Assembly: GCA_015075405.1 (NCBI GenBank)
Contig: JABTUK010000002.1
Span: 1,736,001 to 1,800,000, forward strand
DNA from: Anaerolineales bacterium
GTDB taxonomy: Bacteria > Chloroflexota > Anaerolineae > 4572-78 > J111
Length of the DNA stretch: 64,000 bases
Direction: 5' to 3'
Shown: in pieces, positions 1 to 7,725 of the stretch
How positions within the stretch are numbered: the first letter of the stretch is position 1
How the letters are laid out: every line of letters begins with the position of its first letter
The notes under the pieces: model-generated
Database searches by the model: none
What the model was told of the DNA's origin: nothing
Seen by the model: the letters and a program-made list of their open reading frames with translations, nothing else
Program-made: the position numbers and the translations under genes

Positions 1-111
1 GGGCCGCTCTCGACCGCCCGCTACCTGGAACCCCTGGCTATGGTCTGGATTCATCTGGCTATCGTGCAAAAACAGGGACGGCAGATTGCTTTCAAAATTG
101 TCAAAAGATAA
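1..111 (+). CDS. C-terminal tail of an upstream gene (partial)
   Basis: Frame 1 is open from the window edge and ends at a TAA at 109-111, giving about 36 residues that finish IAFKIVKR. The stop sits just in front of the Shine-Dalgarno sequence (AAGGAG, 111-116) of the next gene, a normal operon spacing. The tail is too short to identify a family, so no function is proposed. Confidence 0.45.
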   Translation, partial: GPLSTARYLEPLAMVWIHLAIVQKQGRQIAFKIVKR

Positions 112-127
112 AGGAGAATGGAAACCA

Positions 128-898
128 ATGTCGCATAAAAATCTAAATCCGGTCAATCCGGCCAAACCGAAACGAGTCGCTATTGTTATTGCCAACCCGG
201 CTATATCTACTACCACCGGCTGGCCGGTTGGCTTCTGGTGGAGTGAATTGACCCATCCTTACTTCAAGTTTTCGGAAAAAGGATACGAGGTCGAAATCTT
301 CAGCTATTTTGGCGGGAAATGCGAAGGCGATGCCATGAGCAATCCCGATGATGTGACCCGCTGGCAGGCCGAAGACCTGATCAGCCGGGGTTTTATCGGC
401 GATCCGGCGCTCAAGGCGCTGGTGGAAAATACCCGGCCCGCCAGCGAAATCGAGGTGGACAAGTTTGACGCCATCGTGATTGCCGGCGGGCAGTCACCGA
501 TGTTTACGATGGAAAAAGCGGTGGAGGTCCAAAAGAAGTTTGTGGAGTTTTACGAGGCCGGAAAGATTGCCTGTGCCCTCTGCCACGGCGTCGCCATTCT
601 CAAGTATGCCAAACTTTCCAATGGTCAATTCCTGGCCAAAGGCAAAACGGTTACAGGGTTTGCCAACATCGAAGAAGATTTCGCCGATGAAGCGGTCTGG
701 TCTATGGGTTTGCTGCCTAAAGACAAGCACGTGATGCCCTGGCGCATTGAAGATGCGCTGCGGGAAATCGGGGCCAATTACATTCAGGCCGGCTTGTGGA
801 AAGGCTTTGCGATTCGAGACGGCAACCTGGTCACCGGCCAACAGAATTTTAGCGGCTCTGAAACCGCCGAGGTGGTGATTCAAGCCCTGGGCGAGTAA
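128..898 (+). CDS. DJ-1/PfpI (Hsp31-like) family protein
   Basis: A 256-residue protein of the class I glutamine-amidotransferase-like fold. The nucleophile elbow is at Cys152-His153 (motif ALCHG) after the strand AIVIAGGQ, and Glu40 (GFWWSE) matches the acidic residue that lines the active site in Hsp31/PfpI proteins. The C-terminal TGQQNFSGSETAEVV is typical of the family. Members act as glyoxalase III/deglycase-like enzymes, cysteine peptidases or chaperones, and the sequence does not decide between them. I chose the ATG at 128 because AAGGAG lies 11 bases upstream; an earlier in-frame start at 86 would overlap the preceding gene's tail. Expected in the cytoplasm. Confidence 0.85.
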   Translation: MSHKNLNPVNPAKPKRVAIVIANPAISTTTGWPVGFWWSELTHPYFKFSEKGYEVEIFSYFGGKCEGDAMSNPDDVTRWQAEDLISRGFIGDPALKALVENTRPASEIEVDKFDAIVIAGGQSPMFTMEKAVEVQKKFVEFYEAGKIACALCHGVAILKYAKLSNGQFLAKGKTVTGFANIEEDFADEAVWSMGLLPKDKHVMPWRIEDALREIGANYIQAGLWKGFAIRDGNLVTGQQNFSGSETAEVVIQALGE

Positions 899-942
899 TT
901 CGTCAGGTTACAATCGGGTCTAATTTTAGGGAGAAGTGAACT

Positions 943-2136
943 TTGACCAAACGTCAGTGGTGGGCAAAACCCAGGTTAAGAACGGATGAAGAGGAAGACC
1001 GTGAGCGGCGGGTCGGCTGGCTGGAGTTGTTTTTTGACCTGGTGTTTGTAGTGGTCGTGGCGGAGCTGTCGCACAGCCTGGCCGAACATATTTCCCTCGC
1101 CGGGGTGATTGGCTTTATTTTGTTGTTCATCCCGGTCTGGTGGATTTGGATTGGCGGTACCTTTTACAACGAGCGGTTTGAAACCAACGACGTCAGCAAC
1201 CGCGTTTTTGTATTTCTACAAATGCTGCCGGTGGCCGCCCTGGCCGTTTTTGCCCACGACGCCCTGGGCGAAACTTCGACCGGGTTTGCCCTGGCTTATG
1301 CGGCGGGGCGGGTCATTATCATTACCCTGTGGCTGCGCGGCGGCTGGCACGACCAAAGGTTCCGCCCGGTCTCGAACCGGTACGCCATCGGTTTTGGTCT
1401 GTCGTTTTTGCTGTTTGTTACCTCTGTTTTTGTACCCCCACCAGTGCGGTTTTGGCTGTGGGGCCTGGGCCTGTTGATTGACCTGGTCACGCCCATGACC
1501 ACTCTCCATATCCAGGCGCGGCTACCCCACTTTAGCACCTCTCGTTTGCCGGAGCGGCTGGGCCTGTTTGTCATCATCGTCCTGGGCGAAACTCTGGTAG
1601 GGGTAGTGCGCGGCGTGGCCGCGCAACATCATCTCACCCTGGCTACCATGCTTACCGGCGGCCTCGGTATGGCCCTGGGGTTTGGCCTGTGGTGGGTTTA
1701 TTTTGACTTTGTGGCCCGCCGCCAATTCAAGCGAGGCCGCTGGTGGCCCATTACCTGGACCTATCTACACTTGCCGCTGCTGATGGGCATTGTCGCTGCG
1801 GGCGCGGGGGTCAACAATGTTGTTGCCAGCGAAACGACGGCGTTATCCGCTGAGACGCGCTGGCTTATTTCGGGGGCGGTGGCGGCCGCTCTGATTTTCA
1901 CGGGGCTAATCGAGTTGGTTCTGCAACGCCGTGAAGACGAGCCGACCCATCCTCAGCTTAGTCCCGCCCTCAAGTTTGCCGCCGGGCTGGGCGCAATCGG
2001 GGTAGCCGGGATAGGGCAAGATTTTGGCCCAATTATACTGTTGAGCCTGCTGATGGGCTTGATTATTATCCAGATGATTTATGGAGCCTATGTCTGGTTC
2101 CGCCAGCCATTGGCCGAGCCGATGCTTGAGACATAG
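943..2136 (+). CDS. Low temperature requirement protein A (LtrA) family membrane protein
   Basis: A 397-residue integral membrane protein with about ten hydrophobic segments. Near the N-terminus is the family signature WLELFFDLVFVVVVAEL, with its acidic residues inside a membrane helix, and LGETL recurs near residue 210. LtrA is named from a Listeria mutant that grows poorly in the cold; its biochemical role is unknown. The start is TTG at 943, preceded by AGGGAG (928-933). The gene follows the PfpI gene by 44 bases and precedes a GNAT gene by 17, so these may be cotranscribed. It is also possible that it transports a small solute, but nothing here shows which. Confidence 0.85.
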   Translation: MTKRQWWAKPRLRTDEEEDRERRVGWLELFFDLVFVVVVAELSHSLAEHISLAGVIGFILLFIPVWWIWIGGTFYNERFETNDVSNRVFVFLQMLPVAALAVFAHDALGETSTGFALAYAAGRVIIITLWLRGGWHDQRFRPVSNRYAIGFGLSFLLFVTSVFVPPPVRFWLWGLGLLIDLVTPMTTLHIQARLPHFSTSRLPERLGLFVIIVLGETLVGVVRGVAAQHHLTLATMLTGGLGMALGFGLWWVYFDFVARRQFKRGRWWPITWTYLHLPLLMGIVAAGAGVNNVVASETTALSAETRWLISGAVAAALIFTGLIELVLQRREDEPTHPQLSPALKFAAGLGAIGVAGIGQDFGPIILLSLLMGLIIIQMIYGAYVWFRQPLAEPMLET

Positions 2137-2153
2137 CTTAACCTGATAATAAG

Positions 2154-2660
2154 ATGAGGACGCCCCATTTCATCATTCGCCAGGTACTACCCGCCGACCT
2201 GGATCGCTGCGCTGAAATCGAAGCGGCCTGTTATGGGCCGGAGGAAGGGGCGACCAGAGAACGCATCGCCACCCGCATCGAGCTATTTCCCCAGGGCTTT
2301 CTGGTTGCTCTTCTCGATGGGCAGATTGTCGGCTTTATCAACAGCGGTTCAACCTCAAAAGACGACCTCAGCGACGAGAGCCTCAAGGATATGGCCGGCC
2401 ACGAAGCCGATGGTCAGAACATCATTATCTTCTCGCTGGCTGTTCATCCTCATTTTCAAAAACAAGGCTTTGCCGCCCAGCTCATGCGCTGCTTCATCGA
2501 GCGGGCCGGACAACTGGGCAAAGCCCAGATTCTATTGATGTGTAAAGCCCCATTAATTCCCTATTATCAACGTTTCGGCTTTGTCTATCGCGGCGAATCC
2601 AACTCCACGCACGGGGGCTTGCGCTGGTATGAGATGGCTTTGCCGCTCGTGCCGCTCTAA
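2154..2660 (+). CDS. GNAT family N-acetyltransferase
   Basis: A 168-residue single-domain acyltransferase. The central strand SLAVHPHFQKQGFAAQLM carries the acetyl-CoA pyrophosphate-binding motif A (QKQGFA, around residues 100-107), and the C-terminal part has the typical YYQRFGFVYRGES motif B region. Family members transfer acetyl from acetyl-CoA to an amine; the acceptor (small molecule, antibiotic or protein N-terminus) cannot be read from the sequence. It lies 17 bases after the LtrA gene on the same strand. Length is normal for the family. Confidence 0.85.
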   Translation: MRTPHFIIRQVLPADLDRCAEIEAACYGPEEGATRERIATRIELFPQGFLVALLDGQIVGFINSGSTSKDDLSDESLKDMAGHEADGQNIIIFSLAVHPHFQKQGFAAQLMRCFIERAGQLGKAQILLMCKAPLIPYYQRFGFVYRGESNSTHGGLRWYEMALPLVPL

Positions 2661-2769
2661 AAATATCTTAAGAGAAGTATTTATGCCCTTTCGACGTACC
2701 CACCGATAATGAGAACGCCTTACAACGGTCGGCGGTCTGTCGTCGGCGGTCTATTGAAGGAGATCATTT

Positions 2770-3156
2770 ATGTCCCGTACCGCTATTGATGCCCCCAACG
2801 CGGCCGCCGTCGGCCCTTATTCGCACGGAGTCTGGGCCGGTGATTTGGTTTATCTGTCCGGTCAAACTCCCCTCGACCCGGCGACCGGGAAACTGGTTGA
2901 AGGAGATGTCGCGGCCCAGGCCCAGCAGTGCTTCAAGAATCTATTCGGCGTGCTGGCAGCAGCCGGACTGACCCCCAACCACGTGGTCAAGGTCAATGTT
3001 TACCTGACCGATATGAATGACTTTGCCGCCATGAATACTGTCTATGCCACCCAGTTTGAAAAACCTTTTCCGGCCCGAACCACCATCGGTGTGGCCTCGC
3101 TACCGCTGGGAGCCAGAATTGAGATCGAATTGATTGCCCGGCGTGATGGAGATTAG
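2770..3156 (+). CDS. RidA family enamine/imine deaminase
   Basis: A 128-residue YjgF/YER057c/UK114 protein. Conserved features include VGPYSHGV near the N-terminus, the strand LVYLSGQTPLDP, and Arg103 in PARTTIGV followed by IEIELIA. The arginine is the substrate-carboxylate-binding residue of the RidA subgroup, which hydrolyses reactive 2-aminoacrylate-type imines released by PLP enzymes. A strong AAGGAG lies seven bases before the ATG at 2770. It is convergent with the next gene on the minus strand, with only about 30 bases between them and no clear terminator. Confidence 0.9.
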   Translation: MSRTAIDAPNAAAVGPYSHGVWAGDLVYLSGQTPLDPATGKLVEGDVAAQAQQCFKNLFGVLAAAGLTPNHVVKVNVYLTDMNDFAAMNTVYATQFEKPFPARTTIGVASLPLGARIEIELIARRDGD

Positions 3157-3185
3157 AGACTGGAGATCCCGTTTTGGAAAAACAT

Positions 3186-3674
3186 CTACAAGTGGTCATA
3201 GACGTAGAAGATATAATCTTGAGAGGTTGTTTCGACGCCCAAATCGTTGAGCAATCTGAGCAGTTGGGCGCGATGATCTGTGCCGTGATTAACCACATGC
3301 AGCAGCACTTGCCACACGATGAGATCTTTGTCTTCTTCCGGTTCCACTATCGGCGTATCGAACAACATCTCGTCCCGCAATTCTGCCAGATAATCGCGCA
3401 TATTTTGCTCAACGCGGTCCCAGTGCGTGCGAATCATGTTCCGATCGTCAAGGTTTGTAGGAGGAAGCGATTCTGAGGGTTCGACGCCTCGCAGTTCGCT
3501 AAACCATGTATCATCGCAACTGATGAGATGAACGATTTGCTCTCGAACAGATCCATGCGAGTAGCCCACCTGTTGCGTAAACTGTTCGTGGGAGAGTTGA
3601 GACACATAATTCCATATCTTGCGGTTTTCAGTAAAGTGATAGTCGTAGAAATGGCGAAAGGCATTGGCATTCAT
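3186..3674 (-). CDS. DinB family protein
   Basis: A 162-residue four-helix-bundle protein of the DinB/YfiT superfamily. The metal-binding histidines are visible as His49 (REQIVHL) and the pair His130 and His134 in HVVNHGTDHRAQ. Family members bind a divalent metal and include thiol-dependent S-transferases and detoxification enzymes; the substrate here is unknown. The start codon overlaps the stop of the upstream hydrolase gene by four bases (ATGA), so the two are translationally coupled in one operon. Length is typical. Confidence 0.85.
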   Translation of the reverse strand: MNANAFRHFYDYHFTENRKIWNYVSQLSHEQFTQQVGYSHGSVREQIVHLISCDDTWFSELRGVEPSESLPPTNLDDRNMIRTHWDRVEQNMRDYLAELRDEMLFDTPIVEPEEDKDLIVWQVLLHVVNHGTDHRAQLLRLLNDLGVETTSQDYIFYVYDHL

Positions 3675-4357
3675 AGGAAATTGCTCAGGAAAGTCAAGGT
3701 TCGCTCCCAGGCCAGGGTCGCTGCGGCCTGGTTGTATGCTTCGGTCCGGTCAGGTTCAAAGAACCAGTGCCCAGTGCCAGGGTAGCGATAGAAAGTCACC
3801 GGGCGGCCAGCACGCCTGAGGGATTCCTCCAATTCGTTGACATTGGCTGGCGGCTCATACGGATCATTCTCGGCAAAGTGACCGAGATAGGCTGCTCGTG
3901 AGGTGCTGAAGTCGCCGTCCCCGCTCCCGTAAAAGATAACGACAGACCGGATGTGTTCGGGATCGGCGGCGGCCAGGTCCAGGGCGTAATAGGCCCCCAG
4001 TGAGAAGCCCATCACGGCCAGGCCGCGGTCGGGTTGGTCAGTACGTTCGCTGAGGAATCGTGTTGCCTCCGCGATCTCAGCCCTGGCTTGAAGGTGGTTG
4101 GCGTCGAGCGCCTGGCCCAGGGTCTCCGCCTCGGCAATGGTGTCGGCGACCCGGCCATGATAAAGGTCCGGGGCGAAGGCCACGAAACCGGCTTCGGCCA
4201 GTCGCGTGCAAACAGCCCGGATGGTGTCGTTTAGCCCCCACCAGGCGTGGAGAACGAGCACACCCGGTCCTTCACCGAGTTCGGGTATGGCCAGATAACC
4301 CTGAGCAGTTTGATTGGCAACTTGATACGTTATCTCTTGTGACATATGATGCTGCAT
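3671..4357 (-). CDS. Dienelactone hydrolase family protein
   Basis: A 228-residue alpha/beta hydrolase. The family opening GVLVLHAWWGLND is followed by a nucleophile elbow MGFSLGA with Ser119, then Asp165 (FAENDPYEPP) and His197 (YPGTGHWFF), a complete triad. Classical dienelactone hydrolase uses Cys as nucleophile; here it is Ser, as in carboxylesterase-like members, so the substrate is probably not a dienelactone. The start at 4357 is set by AGGAGG eight bases upstream; an in-frame extension to 4414 has no ribosome site. It heads a two-gene operon with the DinB gene. Confidence 0.85.
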   Translation of the reverse strand: MQHHMSQEITYQVANQTAQGYLAIPELGEGPGVLVLHAWWGLNDTIRAVCTRLAEAGFVAFAPDLYHGRVADTIAEAETLGQALDANHLQARAEIAEATRFLSERTDQPDRGLAVMGFSLGAYYALDLAAADPEHIRSVVIFYGSGDGDFSTSRAAYLGHFAENDPYEPPANVNELEESLRRAGRPVTFYRYPGTGHWFFEPDRTEAYNQAAATLAWERTLTFLSNFL

Positions 4358-4433
4358 CGCAAGATCCTCCTGGTATCTCAGAACGTCTTTTTGAGAGAAA
4401 AAACTACAGAACAAATGATCTGAATTTGCAAAT

Positions 4434-6251
4434 TCAGGGCTGCACCACCACCTCCAGCCCCGGCTCGAAGCGCTTCCAGCCCTCGTCGGAACTCAGGCAG
4501 GCATCTTTGCGGCTAAAACAGATGGAAAGCTGGAGTTTGTAGACGCCGGGTGCATTGAAAGCCAGGCCGTCTTCGTGGCGGAAGGTCTGGCCGGGCTGGA
4601 TAACGCCGTTATCCCAACTGGTCTGGAATTGGCCGGTACTGGTCAGCAGGCCCAAAATGCCAAAGGGGACCGGCTCGGCGGTGATGTTGGTGACTTGCAT
4701 GCTCACAAACACCTTCTCGCCCACAGCATAAGTGTTACGGCCATCGCGGAAGTTGATCGTCACCTGCACGCTGTCGGGGTCGGCCATCTGGTTAAAGACA
4801 ATTTTGGTGAACTGCTGGCCGCTCAATGGAATTTCAAAATTCTGGCCCATGAATTGAATTTTATACGCGCCGGGTACATTGGCGTAAGTTTCAAACCCGC
4901 CCTGGCCGTGTTCGGGTTTGCTGCCGCTGGTCAGTTGGTCTACCACCCCATCGGGCTTGACTACCGTGACCCGTTCATTTTTCACCCCAATATCGCCGAC
5001 CAGCAAGGGCAAGCCCTGGCCCGGCGTCAGAGTGTAGGTCCACCGGCTGGCCGGTTTGGAGGGCGCTGCCGCCGGTTCAACCACCTCCGTAGCAGTCGCC
5101 CTGGTGAACGCGGCTGCTTCAACTACCGGCGCAGCCTCAGACAAGGCCACCGCCGGCGCAGCACCGGCAACAGCCAGAGGTTCGGGCACAGGCGATGTCC
5201 CAGTCAAAAAGTCGGACCCGAGCACCTGCTGAAAGGCGGCCAGCCGGTCCATAATCGGCCCCAGATGTTCAAAGGTGTCCCACTCCGGCTTGCCGGAAGC
5301 GCCGGTCACAAACAGGCACGCGCCCATCACAAAATCATCCTTCATCAATTCGCTATTGTACCACAGCAAACTTTGCCAGTAATCGTCCACCGGAATAGGC
5401 GTGGCGACTATGCCGCCGGGGATGTCGCGGGGCACGGTACACTCTTTGGCCCACGGCCCAATATCCAGCGACGGGCCACCCCAGACGCCCTGGGTCATGC
5501 CGCACTCGGTGATAATAATGGTGTGCTTGTCGCCGTACTGCTGGCGGATGCCGTTGTTCATCACCCGGCGGTAGCGCAGGCAGCGCCACATGCCGTCGTT
5601 GCCGCGGCCCTCGCCGCCGGGAACGCGGTTGTGTAGTTCAACCGGCCCGTTCAGGCCAATTTGGTGCAGGCGGTCCATTGTCGGCCAATCGTACTCGTGG
5701 AAGCCCAGATATTTGTACGTTTCCAACGTGCCGGGGTACAATTTTAGCCACTGCGGGCCGTTGCCGTTGCCCTGTCCAAAATTAAAAGCCACCGGCTCAA
5801 AACCGGCGGCCAACATCTTTTGCCCAAACGCCACCTGATACTCATCGTAGAGTTTTTGGGTATTTTCGTCGGTCCACTCCGGGAAAACTTCGTTCAGCGA
5901 CTCCCAGGCGTGGAAAATTGGCTGCCCGTTGATGTGATGGACATCCCGGTTGACCTCTTCCCGCAATATCCGCTCGGCCATCTCGACGCCTTTTTTGCGG
6001 GCGGCTTCCGCCGTGCCACCGCTCAACTGCCCAAAATCCTGGGGATGGACAAACAGCCGGCCAATCAGAAAAACATCCGGGATTTCCTGGCGGATGCGCT
6101 TCATCACCTCCACGCTAAAATCCAGCGTTTTGACCACTTTGGGGCGAAGGCGAAAAACCGCGTCAAAGGCATCCTGCCGGGGACCGGTAATGTGAAAACC
6201 ATATTTGTGATTGTAGAGTGTATTAAATTTGTGGTATTTTTGATGGTACAT
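4434..6251 (-). CDS. Glycoside-hydrolase-like (clan A type) protein with C-terminal beta domain
   Basis: A 605-residue protein. Residues 15-350 look like a TIM barrel of glycosidase clan A type: Asn120-Glu121 in HAWESLNEVFP resembles the acid/base Asn-Glu pair after strand 4, and Glu249 in IIITECGM resembles the strand-7 nucleophile. A linker rich in Ala, Pro, Glu and Val (residues about 350-400) leads to a C-terminal region with Ig-like strand patterns (VTINFRDGRNTYAVGEKVFVSMQVTN). There is no signal peptide or sorting motif, so an exported role is not supported. I do not recognise a specific GH family. The gene has its own promoter at 6288-6316 and an insulating terminator further upstream. 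Confidence 0.6.
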   Translation of the reverse strand: MYHQKYHKFNTLYNHKYGFHITGPRQDAFDAVFRLRPKVVKTLDFSVEVMKRIRQEIPDVFLIGRLFVHPQDFGQLSGGTAEAARKKGVEMAERILREEVNRDVHHINGQPIFHAWESLNEVFPEWTDENTQKLYDEYQVAFGQKMLAAGFEPVAFNFGQGNGNGPQWLKLYPGTLETYKYLGFHEYDWPTMDRLHQIGLNGPVELHNRVPGGEGRGNDGMWRCLRYRRVMNNGIRQQYGDKHTIIITECGMTQGVWGGPSLDIGPWAKECTVPRDIPGGIVATPIPVDDYWQSLLWYNSELMKDDFVMGACLFVTGASGKPEWDTFEHLGPIMDRLAAFQQVLGSDFLTGTSPVPEPLAVAGAAPAVALSEAAPVVEAAAFTRATATEVVEPAAAPSKPASRWTYTLTPGQGLPLLVGDIGVKNERVTVVKPDGVVDQLTSGSKPEHGQGGFETYANVPGAYKIQFMGQNFEIPLSGQQFTKIVFNQMADPDSVQVTINFRDGRNTYAVGEKVFVSMQVTNITAEPVPFGILGLLTSTGQFQTSWDNGVIQPGQTFRHEDGLAFNAPGVYKLQLSICFSRKDACLSSDEGWKRFEPGLEVVVQP

Positions 6252-6287
6252 TTCGCCCTCCCGCCATAATTTTTTAGTCTTGAGCCT

Positions 6288-6316
6288 ATCATATCACGAG
6301 CCGGGGGCAGAGTCAA
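6288..6316 (-). promoter_or_regulatory. Sigma70-type promoter of the glycosidase-like gene
   Basis: On the minus strand TTGACT (6311-6316) and TATGAT (6288-6293) are separated by 17 bases. Transcription would begin about 30 bases before the ATG at 6251, leaving room for the GGGAGG ribosome site. Confidence 0.75.
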
Positions 6317-6318
6317 CG

Positions 6319-6357
6319 CAAAAAAACGGCGACTTTGGCAAGTCGCCGTAAAAAAAA
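6319..6357 (-). terminator. Intrinsic terminator insulating the glycosidase-like gene
   Basis: A perfect 9-bp stem, CGGCGACTT (6327-6335) with AAGTCGCCG (6340-6348), and a 4-base loop. Read on the minus strand it ends in a run of T. It lies directly upstream of the promoter, so it should block leftward read-through; A runs on both sides mean it is a weaker signal on the plus strand. Confidence 0.7.
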
Positions 6358-6373
6358 CCCTTTAAAAGATTTT

Positions 6374-6408
6374 GCCCAGAGATCGGTGGGAACGGCCGAT
6401 CTCTGGGC
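6374..6408. repeat. Perfect 13-bp inverted repeat
   Basis: GCCCAGAGATCGG (6374-6386) and its exact complement (6396-6408) flank a 9-base loop. No T run follows on either strand, so it may be a protein site or RNA hairpin and not a terminator. It lies in the 450-base stretch between divergent genes; apart from this, the promoter, the terminator and the tandem repeat, I see nothing in that stretch. Confidence 0.6.
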
Positions 6409-6638
6409 GAAAGAAGGAAGGAGATGCGCGAGGTGCTCGCGATTTGTTGAGCTTAGTATAGGGTTAATTTGGTTTTTTTGCATCAGCCAATAGGCGGCAC
6501 TTTTGCCAAAAGCTTATGCGCGGCATGGCCTACGCCATTTTGCGTAGGGCAAACGTAGGGCAAACATTGATTTTTAAGAACAAGTGTGCTATAAAATAGG
6601 TGTCAAGTTTTTCAGTGTCACGCGTCAAGTGGTTTCTC

Positions 6639-6680
6639 CTGACACCTGACACTTGACACCTGACACTTGACACCTGACAC
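6639..6680. repeat. Short tandem repeat, 14-base unit
   Basis: About three copies of CTGACACTTGACAC built from alternating 7-mers TGACACC and TGACACT, with a diverged inverse half-copy near 6600-6630. It ends about 20 bases before the next start codon. There are no spacers, so it is not a CRISPR. Confidence 0.7.
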
Positions 6681-6701
6681 AATCCTCATTGGGAGATCAC
6701 A

Positions 6702-7418
6702 ATGGCAACAGCAAATGACAACCTTCCGACCTGGCAAATCAACAACGGCTGGCGGGAAATTCTAGCCCGTGTTTTTGCCGGGCTGGAGACAAAGCTCAAT
6801 ATTACCCCGGAATGGCTGGTCAATCCGGCAACGCAGCGCCGCCTCAAATTGGATATGCTCTATTCAGCCATTGGCGTAGCGGTGCGATTTGAGGGCGCGG
6901 AGGTCAAGCAGCGGCGGCGGCCCAGCCTGGAAGAAGAAGCCCAACAGCGCGTCCGCGACGATGCGCGGGTGGAGGTCTGCCGGGCGCACGGTATCGAACT
7001 GATTCTGATTGACCTGTCTCTCGAAACGCCGAAAGCGACTTTTCAGGCTATTGACACTGCCTTGAGTCGAGCCGCACAACGAGTCAAAACGGCTGACCGG
7101 CTGGCCCAAATCAGAGAGGCGCGGGCGACAGCGGCGAATCTGGCCCGCAAAATTCAGAGCTATCGTGATTTCAAACTATATGCGGATTTATGGCAAGACC
7201 GGCAGTACCAGCCCGTCCTCTCAACCCCGGCAGCGCCACCCAAACCGAAGGTCTCCTTTACCCCCGGCATGGAAGTCGAGCATACCGCCTTTGGCCCCGG
7301 TGTGGTCATCGCCGCCGCGCCCAGTGACGACGATACTATGATAACGGTTGATTTTATCACCGCCGGCCAGAGAACCTTTGCCGCCAGTCTGGTCGGGGAT
7401 AAGCTACGCCGCCGTTAA
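6702..7418 (+). CDS. Putative nuclease-like protein with C-terminal Tudor-like domain
   Basis: A 238-residue protein. The segment LDMLYSAIGVAVRFEGAEVKQRRR, then a helix DDARVEVCRAHGIELILIDL, has the layout of restriction-endonuclease-like (PD-(D/E)XK) folds, where a charged strand pair is followed by a helix and a GIELI strand. Residues about 190-238 (FTPGMEVEHTAFGPGVV, then VDFITAGQRTFAASLV) match the small SH3/Tudor-like domain found at the C-terminus of UvrD/PcrA helicases. Neither activity is certain and catalytic residues are not clear. The start at 6702 follows GGGAG (6690-6694). It is a single gene with no operon partner. Confidence 0.5.
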   Translation: MATANDNLPTWQINNGWREILARVFAGLETKLNITPEWLVNPATQRRLKLDMLYSAIGVAVRFEGAEVKQRRRPSLEEEAQQRVRDDARVEVCRAHGIELILIDLSLETPKATFQAIDTALSRAAQRVKTADRLAQIREARATAANLARKIQSYRDFKLYADLWQDRQYQPVLSTPAAPPKPKVSFTPGMEVEHTAFGPGVVIAAAPSDDDTMITVDFITAGQRTFAASLVGDKLRRR

Positions 7419-7523
7419 TTCCTGCCAGACCAATTCTTCAACCTGGTTGAGCCGGGATTAGGGGATTTTGGAATAAGAAATCGCTAATCTCGACTTTCTT
7501 CTGGACAGCATTTGACCACTATG

Positions 7524-7636
7524 TTTGCGCTTTTCGTAATCGGCCACACTTTGAACGCAGATGACGCAGATTCGACAGATTTTCGCTGATTTTTAATTCT
7601 TCTGCGTAAATCTGCGTTCTAATCAAAAAGCGCAAA
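7524..7636. repeat. Palindromic MITE-like element
   Basis: Outer arms TTTGCGCTTTT (7524-7534) and AAAAGCGCAAA (7626-7636) enclose inner arms GAACGCAGAT (7553-7562) and ATCTGCGTTC (7610-7619). There is no coding capacity. It fills most of the roughly 300-base gap before the GntR gene. Confidence 0.65.
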
Positions 7637-7644
7637 GATATGAT

Positions 7645-7673
7645 TTGACGTTTTTATAAAATAGGATTACTAT
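7645..7673 (+). promoter_or_regulatory. Sigma70-type promoter of the GntR gene
   Basis: TTGACG (7645-7650), a 17-base spacer and TACTAT (7668-7673). Transcription would start at about 7680, at the edge of the palindrome that follows. Confidence 0.75.
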
Positions 7674-7680
7674 CCACCCA

Positions 7681-7695
7681 AGTTGTCTGACAACT
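7681..7695. promoter_or_regulatory. Probable GntR operator (autoregulation)
   Basis: A perfect 15-base palindrome, AGTTGTC-T-GACAACT, at the predicted transcription start and about 30 bases before the start codon. Its core GTCTGAC resembles the short GT...AC sites of the HutC-type GntR subfamily, which fits the UTRA regulator encoded just downstream. Binding by that protein is inferred. Confidence 0.65.
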
Positions 7696-7725
7696 GGTAA
7701 AGATTGTAGACATTTGGGTGGCATA

